Below the pieces are notes generated by a model. That model saw only the letters and a list, made by a program, of their open reading frames with translations. It made no database searches and had not been told where the DNA came from. The translations under genes were made by a program, and so were the position numbers. From Sedimentisphaerales bacterium (GTDB lineage: Bacteria > Planctomycetota > Phycisphaerae > Sedimentisphaerales > SG8-4): DNA of 19,900 nt. The stretch is taken from NCBI GenBank assembly GCA_016932895.1, contig JAFGCA010000489.1, positions 1 to 19,900 of the forward strand. The letters are read 5' to 3'. This document shows positions 14,426 through 19,900 of this stretch, piece by piece (the first letter of the stretch is position 1; every line of letters begins with the position of its first letter).

Positions 14426-16507
14426 GTGGCGTTCCGAGTGGAGAAGAGAACTTTGAGAAGTGTCCTCACCGCCATAGCGCTACTCGCGTTGTCCGTTGTA
14501 TTGGCGTGGTCGCCCGGAGCGTGGGCGGCCGGACCGACTGCCAATCTCTTGCCCAATCCCTCGTTCGAAGATGAGGCCGTCGGTGGCGTCGTCGGCTGGA
14601 CCTCCCGCGCCTGGAGCGGCGAGACAGAGGCCCGATGGAGCGTCGTGCGGCCGGGAAGAACGGGAGGGCGGTGCCTGACGATTCGTTCCGAGAAGGGCAG
14701 CGACGCCGCCTGGACCGCCACGGTGACCGTCGAGCCGAACACCTTCTACAAGCTCTCCGGGTGGATCAAGAGCCGGGACATCCGCGGGGCGGTCGGAGCG
14801 TTGCTGAACATCCAGAACATGCAACACGTCAGAACCCCAGGCGTGACGGGGACGAAGGACTGGACGCAGGTCTCCACGGTCTTCCGGACGGGGACAGCTA
14901 CGACGCTCGAAATCAATTGCCTGTTCGGCGGTTGGGGCGTATCGACCGGCCAGGCCTGGTATGACGACGTATTCGTGGAGCCGATCGACGTTGACCGGAA
15001 GCTTGAGGCAACCGTAAAAGTCGATGCTGACGCGCCGACCCAAGTGTACAGCCCGATGATCTTTGGCGGATTCCTCGAACACTTCGGTCGCCAGATCTAC
15101 GGCGGCGTCTTCGACCCCGGATCGGATCTGTCGGACGAGCGCGGATTTCGCCGGGATGTCCTCGAAGCGCTGCGCGAGTTGAAAGTCCCCATCGTTCGCT
15201 GGCCGGGCGGTTGTTACGTCAGCGGCTATCACTGGGAAGACGGCGTCGGAAAGAAACGCGAGCCGACCGACGACATGGCTTGGGGCGTAATCGAGCCGCA
15301 CACCTTCGGTACCGATGAGTTCGTCGAGCTTTGCCGGCTCCTCGAATGGGAGCCGTACATCTGCAACAACGCCGGCAATGGCACCGTCGCGGAGATGAGA
15401 GCCTGGGTCGAATACTGCAACGGTCGTCAGGGCCGGTACGCGCAGATGCGCCGTCGCAGCGGGTACGACGAGCCCCGAAACGTCACGATCTGGAGCATCG
15501 GAAACGAGAACTGGGGACGCCATGAAATCGGCTACAAGCCCATCGAGCAATGGGCTCCGCTGGTCCGCGAGGCGGCCAAGGCGATGAAGGCGGCCGATCC
15601 CGATATCCAACTGACGGCCGCGGCGCTGCCGAACCGGGAGTGGACGCTGCCCCTGTTGGAGCAGGCCGGACGCTACCTCGACTACCTCTCGATCCACTCG
15701 TATTGGCTGCGTCTCTGGCAAAAGAACGAAACGCCCGACTACATGACCTGCATCATGAAATCGGAGGGCCCGGAAGAGCTCATCGCCGGCTACATCGGAA
15801 TTCTTGAGGAAGCCGGTTATCGCGGCCGGATCAAGATCGCTTTCGACGAATGGAATCTGCGCGGCTGGCACCATCCCGGTTTCCCGCGAAAGACGGTCCA
15901 GGACTACAACGATCCCGAGATCATCAAGCTGGTGGCGGCCCGCGAGAAAAATCTGATTGCTTCGCAGTACACCATGGCCGACGCGCTGTTTTCCGCTTCC
16001 TTCTTCAACGCTTGCCTGCGCCACGCCGAGGACGTCGGCATGGCCAACATCGCCCCGCTCGTCAATACCCGTGGCCCGCTCCACGTCCATCCGCGGGGCA
16101 TCGTCCGGCGCACGCATTTTCACACCATGGCGATGTATGCCAATTTGCTCGACAGCCGGGTCGTCGAGGCCACCGTCGAGGCGGCGCCGCTCGTTCACGG
16201 AGACCGCTTCATCCCGGTCGTCGACGGCATCGTGACAACCGATGATGCCGGCGCTACCTGGTCGCTCGCCCTGGTGAACCGACACCCATCGCGCGATGTA
16301 GCATGTACCATCACGATCAAGGGCGTCCCGCTTGACGGCAGGTACCGTGCGACCGTTCTATCGGGAGACAGCCCTGATTTCTACAACGACATCGAGCACC
16401 CCAATCGGGTCGTCCCCGAGCGAACGCACCTCCGCTTCACCGAAGGCGTCGGCAACCTGCCACCCCACTCGCTCGCAATCATCACAGTCCCGTCCCGACG
16501 TCGGTGA
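14426..16507 (+). CDS. Secreted alpha-L-arabinofuranosidase, GH51, with N-terminal CBM4_9-like domain
   Basis: An exported glycosidase of up to 693 residues that releases terminal alpha-L-arabinofuranose. Residues 1-35 carry a signal peptide (LTAIALLALSVVLAWSPGAWA). Residues about 38-188 resemble a CBM4_9 module (LLPNPSFEDE at the start, FYKLSGWIKS, AWYDDVFVEP at the end). The GH51 barrel follows with FGGFLEHFGRQIYGG, IVRWPGGCYVSGYHWEDGVG, the acid/base in SIGNENWG (Glu361) and the nucleophile in IAFDEWN (Glu475). The C-terminal arabinofuranosidase beta-sandwich runs to about residue 690. Numbering uses the GTG at 14426, 9 bp after the preceding stop, which has a poor ribosome binding site. 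A TTG at 14453 has GGAGAAGAG just upstream and still leaves a complete signal peptide, so it may be the true start. The tight spacing makes cotranscription with the FAD oxidoreductase very likely. Confidence 0.92.
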   Translation: MAFRVEKRTLRSVLTAIALLALSVVLAWSPGAWAAGPTANLLPNPSFEDEAVGGVVGWTSRAWSGETEARWSVVRPGRTGGRCLTIRSEKGSDAAWTATVTVEPNTFYKLSGWIKSRDIRGAVGALLNIQNMQHVRTPGVTGTKDWTQVSTVFRTGTATTLEINCLFGGWGVSTGQAWYDDVFVEPIDVDRKLEATVKVDADAPTQVYSPMIFGGFLEHFGRQIYGGVFDPGSDLSDERGFRRDVLEALRELKVPIVRWPGGCYVSGYHWEDGVGKKREPTDDMAWGVIEPHTFGTDEFVELCRLLEWEPYICNNAGNGTVAEMRAWVEYCNGRQGRYAQMRRRSGYDEPRNVTIWSIGNENWGRHEIGYKPIEQWAPLVREAAKAMKAADPDIQLTAAALPNREWTLPLLEQAGRYLDYLSIHSYWLRLWQKNETPDYMTCIMKSEGPEELIAGYIGILEEAGYRGRIKIAFDEWNLRGWHHPGFPRKTVQDYNDPEIIKLVAAREKNLIASQYTMADALFSASFFNACLRHAEDVGMANIAPLVNTRGPLHVHPRGIVRRTHFHTMAMYANLLDSRVVEATVEAAPLVHGDRFIPVVDGIVTTDDAGATWSLALVNRHPSRDVACTITIKGVPLDGRYRATVLSGDSPDFYNDIEHPNRVVPERTHLRFTEGVGNLPPHSLAIITVPSRRR

Positions 16508-16625
16508 TTTGCGCCGTCGGAAACACACGGCAAAAGTGCAGGACATTTCCACGCCGTAGTAACCCTGCACGTGTTCGTTCAAGGCGATTCTGCCCCGTTT
16601 ATCGGCGTGTTTTTCCAGAAAACCC

Positions 16626-16655
16626 TTGCAAATTCACTCCGCGTAACAGTAAAAT
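16626..16655 (+). promoter_or_regulatory. Candidate sigma70 promoter upstream of the beta-helix gene
   Basis: TTGCAA (16626-16631) and TAAAAT (16650-16655) are 18 bp apart in the AT-richest patch of the intergenic region. Transcription would start near 16662, leaving about 178 nt before the ATG at 16840. Confidence 0.45.
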
Positions 16656-16671
16656 AAAGTACGAGTTGCGG

Positions 16672-16761
16672 ATGGAAGGTAGGCCAAGAAGGATCATATT
16701 CTTAGCCGTCATCATATTCTCGCAACACCTGTCATACCTGCCTGCCTTCGCCGCCCAGTGA
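16672..16761 (+). CDS. 29-codon mini-ORF encoding a signal-peptide-like sequence
   Basis: ATG at 16672 opens a 29-codon frame ending at TGA 16759-16761. The peptide has a basic start (MEGRPRR), a hydrophobic core (IIFLAVIIF) and an AxA-type cleavage site (AFA-AQ), so it looks like a complete signal peptide with nothing behind it. It is in the same frame as the beta-helix gene at 16840, separated only by this stop. The ribosome binding site is weak (GAG at 16663). It might be a leader peptide, a relic of an older N-terminus broken by the TGA, a sequencing error, or chance. Confidence 0.3.
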   Translation: MEGRPRRIIFLAVIIFSQHLSYLPAFAAQ

Positions 16762-16839
16762 CTGTGCGGTCGCTGCGCCGTATTTGCGGTGTCGGCCGCG
16801 GCGTGGAGTAGTGATGTCATTTGTGCAAGGGAGCGGAAA

Positions 16840-19083
16840 ATGGACAGGAGCGGGAAATTCAGAGCAGCGCTTGTTGTCTGCGCGGTCGTAGGGTGTTTCT
16901 GCACGGCCGGTCACGCCAAAATCATCTATGTGGATGACGACGCCGGGGGCGATGGCGACGGCTCGTCGTGGGAAGACGCCTACCGGTATTTGCAGGATGC
17001 CCTGGCCGATAGCGAAGCGGCCGCCAAGCCCGTTGAGATCAGGGTGGCCGGGGGCGTCTATAAGCCGGATCGCACCTCGGCGGACCCGAACGGCACAGGC
17101 GACCGCCAAGCGGCGTTTTCCCTGGTCGACGGTGTAAGTCTCAAAGGCGGTTTCGCCGGCGCAGGGGCAGCCGATCCAAACCGGCGCGACGTCGCGGAAC
17201 ACCAGACCATCCTCAGCGGCGATCTGGCCGGCGACGACCGGGAGGTATCCGACCCCTGCGATCTCCCCGCCGAACCTTCGCGGTTTGACAACAGCTTCTG
17301 CGTGGTCAGCTTGCGGGAAACCAATCACACCTCGCTTGAGGGCCTTACGATCACAGCCGCCCACACATTCTCCGCGAATGCCCCTCCCCGCAGAACGTTT
17401 ACCCTGGCTTCAAGCTATATGGAAGGGGGCGGCGTCTCGGCGGTGGTTGCAGATGGCCTGAGCATCACGAATTGCCTCTTCAGCGATAATTGTGGCGCTG
17501 ACGGAAGCGGACTTTATCTCTTCTTGTGTTATTTCGTCGAAATAGCAGATTGCACGTTCACGAGGAATGAGGGTGGCGCCTTGTATGCGGAGGCTGGCAA
17601 TCTGACATTGCAGCGGTGCCACTTCGCCAGGAATCGGGCGACGCGAGGAGCCGCCTTGTGCTCCGATTACGCCGACGTCGCGATGACCGATTGCACCTTT
17701 GTAGGCAATAGTGCTGAAGATCGGGGCGGAGCTCTGTTCGCAAGATGCCGCGATGTGACATTGAGCGGATGTTCTTTCGTGGGGAATCAGGCCAAAAAAG
17801 CCGGTGGTGTGATTTGGAACGACAACGGAGACATCGGCCTTCTCAATTGTACCTCGTCAGGCAACCGAGCGTCGCGGGGCTGCTTTGTCTTTGCCACGGA
17901 CTCCCGGCCTCGTTCAGGCCAATCTGTCTCCGTGGCCAATTGCATTGCCGCCAACGAAGGCAATGAGATCTGGAACGAATGGGGAACCACCACCATATGG
18001 TACAGCAACATTCAGGCGGACCGTGTGGTCGCCCTCGATCCCGACGCAACGCTGGTCTGGGGACTGGGGAACATGGAGGCAGACCCGTGCTTCGTCGATC
18101 CCGGGTACTGGGACCCCAATGGCACACCGGACGATGTGAACGACGACGTTTTCATTGAGGGCGACTATCACCTCAGGTCCCAGTCCGGCCGCTGGGATCC
18201 GGCGTCCGCACGCTGGGTCAAGGATGAGGCAAGCAGTCCCTGCATCGACGCAGGCGATCCGCACTCGGCCCATGAACGAGAACCGGGGCCCCACGGAAAA
18301 CGCATCAACCTGGGAGCGTACGGCAATACCACCGAGGCAAGTCTGTCCGATTCCGAACTCGGTAATCCGGCGGATGTGGACAACAACGAGGTTGTGAACC
18401 TCCGCGACTTGGCCCTCATGGGACAGATGTGGTTGAGCCAGGCTGTGCCGACCCGAGCAGACCTCAACAAAGACGGAAGGGTCGATACCGCCGATTTGCC
18501 CCTTCTCTCCGCGGGGTGGTTGTGGGAGCCGTTGGAGCTGCGCTTTGCAGACTACTGGCCTTTTGTCGTGGGGGACGTGTGGCAAAACGCAAACCAGATC
18601 GCAGACGGTGGAGTGCGGATCAAGATCGCAGATCGGTTCCTCGTCAATGGGTTCGATGTCTGCCAGGTCGAGCTGAGCGGCTCAAGTCTCCGCGGGGGCT
18701 GGAAAGAGATTCTGTATTACGTGTATGTGAATGGAGGATTGTACAGCACCTCCAGCACAACCGAACTGCAGCGTTTGCCTGATGTCACCGAGGGATTCAG
18801 TTTTCAATGGCCCGAACTTATTCAGACAGGCCGACCAATCTGCCATCTGGATAAGGAGTACGTTCCGGTTCGCATGACACTGAAGCAACTGGGGGTGTGG
18901 TTCGAGGAAGAACACGACCGGGACATCTTGCGATACTATCTTCCCGAGGATTACGATCGAGACATTCTGGCATTCACAGACGAAAGGGGTGAGATCGTCG
19001 CCGCTTTCGGACGCGGGTTTGGACCTGTCATCTACCGGAAGGGCTGTACCTACTACATGGAACGAATAGACGAAAGTCAGTAA
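16840..19083 (+). CDS. Secreted right-handed beta-helix protein with internal dockerin-like domain
   Basis: A 747-residue exported protein. The start at 16840 has AAGGGAG 6 nt upstream and a signal peptide (MDRSGKFRAALVVCAVVGCF, cleavage near HA-K27). It begins IIYVDDDAGGDGDGSSWEDAYRYLQDAL, typical of choice-of-anchor Q beta-helix proteins. Residues about 130-380 contain repeated rungs such as ITNCLFSDN, IADCTFTRN, MTDCTFVGN and LSGCSFVGN with GGAL turns. SPCIDAGDPHS and RINLGAYGNT (about 465-500) are the usual end of that module. A dockerin-like pair of loops (DVDNNEVVNLRDL, DLNKDGRVDTADL) lies at about 512-561. It is followed by an unrecognised domain of about 180 residues starting DYWPFVVGDVWQ and ending GPVIYRKGCTYYM. 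No catalytic residues can be assigned; polysaccharide or surface binding is possible. It has its own promoter candidate, so it is probably separate from the GH51 operon. Confidence 0.87.
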   Translation: MDRSGKFRAALVVCAVVGCFCTAGHAKIIYVDDDAGGDGDGSSWEDAYRYLQDALADSEAAAKPVEIRVAGGVYKPDRTSADPNGTGDRQAAFSLVDGVSLKGGFAGAGAADPNRRDVAEHQTILSGDLAGDDREVSDPCDLPAEPSRFDNSFCVVSLRETNHTSLEGLTITAAHTFSANAPPRRTFTLASSYMEGGGVSAVVADGLSITNCLFSDNCGADGSGLYLFLCYFVEIADCTFTRNEGGALYAEAGNLTLQRCHFARNRATRGAALCSDYADVAMTDCTFVGNSAEDRGGALFARCRDVTLSGCSFVGNQAKKAGGVIWNDNGDIGLLNCTSSGNRASRGCFVFATDSRPRSGQSVSVANCIAANEGNEIWNEWGTTTIWYSNIQADRVVALDPDATLVWGLGNMEADPCFVDPGYWDPNGTPDDVNDDVFIEGDYHLRSQSGRWDPASARWVKDEASSPCIDAGDPHSAHEREPGPHGKRINLGAYGNTTEASLSDSELGNPADVDNNEVVNLRDLALMGQMWLSQAVPTRADLNKDGRVDTADLPLLSAGWLWEPLELRFADYWPFVVGDVWQNANQIADGGVRIKIADRFLVNGFDVCQVELSGSSLRGGWKEILYYVYVNGGLYSTSSTTELQRLPDVTEGFSFQWPELIQTGRPICHLDKEYVPVRMTLKQLGVWFEEEHDRDILRYYLPEDYDRDILAFTDERGEIVAAFGRGFGPVIYRKGCTYYMERIDESQ

Positions 19084-19210
19084 CTCCAATCTCACCAATA
19101 CCAGGCACACCGCGCGCACGCCAACACTCACACGAAATGCTGGGGAGCGACTGTGCTTTCCGGCGGCAAGTCTGATCTACCCACGCACGTCAGAAATGGA
19201 GAGACTCATC

Positions 19211-19900
19211 ATGGCAAGAACGGAACTTCTGTGTACGGAATCATCCAATCATCCAGGGACTATCAAGGCGGCGAGTTTGTACGAGCGGCTCCGGCGCGCG
19301 CGTCCGCAGACAAAGGAGGATTTGAAGAATTATGTGAAAGTCTTTCTCGGCATCGATGTGCCGGACAAGCGTATCTGTCCGGAGCATAGCAGTCCGATGG
19401 ATTATCTCTGGCATAGCTTCGCGTCCGATTGGGGATTGCGCGCGCGCCCGCAAATCCCCAATCGCCCGTCTGTCATCGGCAATGCCGACGTGATTGTCTG
19501 GGCCAACCGCGGCGGGGGCAAGACCGAGCTGGCGGCGGTGGCGACGTTGTTGGACGGACTCTTCAAGCCCGATTGTCAGGTTCGCATTCTCGGCGGCTCG
19601 GGCGAGCAGTCGAGTCGAATGTACGAGTACCTCACGGCCTTTCTGTGGAAGGGCTTCGAAGGCGCCCTCGCCGGACCGATTCGCAAGGGGGGCTGTCGCT
19701 TCGCAAGCGGTGCGGCGGTAGAGGTCCTGACCCAGTCGGCCACCAGCGTGCGCGGTCAGCATGTGCAAAAGCTGCGTTGTGACGAGGTCGAGCTGTTCGA
19801 CGACGACGTTTTCGCCGCCGCCAAGTTCACCACGCAGAGCAAGGGCAATCTCACCGCGGCGATGGAGCTGATCAGCACGATGCACCGGCCCTACGGGATC
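19211..19900 (+). CDS. Phage terminase large subunit-like ATPase, 5' part
   Basis: The frame is open from the ATG at 19211 to the right edge (230 codons, no stop), so the gene is cut. GGAGAG (19198-19203) lies 7 nt before this ATG; a second in-frame ATG at 19196 lacks a site. The protein has a Walker A of the terminase type, VWANRGGGKTE (Lys104), a Walker B LRCDEVE (Asp191, Glu192), and a coupling-motif-like ISTMHRP (221-226), in the order and spacing of the ATPase domain of tailed-phage large terminases. Those proteins pump DNA into capsids and carry a C-terminal nuclease, which would lie outside the window. The N-terminus has YVKVFLGIDVPDKRICPEHSSPMDYLW, which I do not recognise. No other phage gene is in view. 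It could be a prophage gene, part of a gene-transfer-like element or a domesticated ATPase; another P-loop motor is less likely. Confidence 0.65.
   Translation, partial: MARTELLCTESSNHPGTIKAASLYERLRRARPQTKEDLKNYVKVFLGIDVPDKRICPEHSSPMDYLWHSFASDWGLRARPQIPNRPSVIGNADVIVWANRGGGKTELAAVATLLDGLFKPDCQVRILGGSGEQSSRMYEYLTAFLWKGFEGALAGPIRKGGCRFASGAAVEVLTQSATSVRGQHVQKLRCDEVELFDDDVFAAAKFTTQSKGNLTAAMELISTMHRPYGI

Larger units (their letters stand above)
16508..16839 (+). other. Intergenic region with hairpin, promoter candidate and mini-ORF
   Basis: About 330 bp. A perfect 7 bp inverted repeat GTGCAGG/CCTGCAC (16536-16542 with 16564-16570) follows the GH51 stop; it lacks a T-run, so a terminator role is weak. 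A promoter candidate and a signal-peptide-like mini-ORF are listed separately. ATCATATTCT occurs twice, at 16693-16702 and 16711-16720, 18 bp apart, inside the mini-ORF. Confidence 0.5.

Noticed and set aside
14480..16285. 601-codon minus-strand ORF opposite GH51
   Set aside because: The plus frame has both GH51 catalytic glutamates and a signal peptide; the antisense is a shadow.
17500..17800. Repeated CTF/CSF motifs seen as a possible DNA repeat array
   Set aside because: They are rungs of the beta-helix at protein level; the DNA copies are not identical or regularly spaced.
19241..19885. 214-codon minus-strand ORF at the right edge
   Set aside because: The opposite strand has an open frame with Walker A, Walker B and coupling motifs in terminase order, with a good start site.

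Overview
The window looks like a piece of a GC-rich, polysaccharide-degrading bacterium, most likely a planctomycete of the Phycisphaerae type. The pointers are inference from gene content: two S1-type sulfatases, long exported multidomain proteins, dockerin-like EF-hand pairs with no cohesin in view, a PD40 propeller fused to LamG, a beta-helix protein with a choice-of-anchor-Q-like part, and a PF12831-type FAD oxidoreductase fused to a six-hairpin-like domain. No rRNA, tRNA, CRISPR array or insertion sequence is visible.

Layout. 1-2502 (+): the 3' part of one sulfatase and a complete Tat-type sulfatase, 47 bp apart. 2524-4992 (-): a secreted SGNH esterase-like protein with Ig-like domains and a duplicated accessory domain, convergent with the sulfatases across a hairpin. 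4993-5674: a long divergent intergenic region with a promoter candidate facing each way and a structured GC-rich core. 5675-7345 (+): a secreted PD40/dockerin/LamG protein. 7688-10408 (+): a large secreted protein of carboxypeptidase-regulatory-like repeats, function unknown. 10478-16507 (+): a probable operon of rpiB (M. tuberculosis-like active site), the exported FAD oxidoreductase/(alpha/alpha)-barrel fusion and a CBM-GH51 alpha-L-arabinofuranosidase, with a strong sigma70-like promoter before rpiB. 16840-19083 (+): a secreted beta-helix/dockerin protein. 19211 to the window end (+): the first 230 codons of a terminase large subunit-like ATPase.

How they may work together (inference): sulfatases remove sulfate esters, the SGNH protein may remove acyl esters, GH51 releases L-arabinose, and the FAD oxidoreductase fusion may oxidise or bind a sugar. 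RpiB handles pentose phosphates inside the cell. The target could be a sulfated, arabinose-containing polysaccharide, but the sequence does not prove this. The terminase-like gene is out of place in this setting and may mark a prophage edge or a domesticated packaging ATPase.

Most likely to repay a second look: the FAD oxidoreductase/(alpha/alpha)-barrel fusion beside GH51 and rpiB, the terminase-like gene, the internal repeats of the 7688-10408 protein, and a signal-peptide-like mini-ORF in frame upstream of the beta-helix gene.
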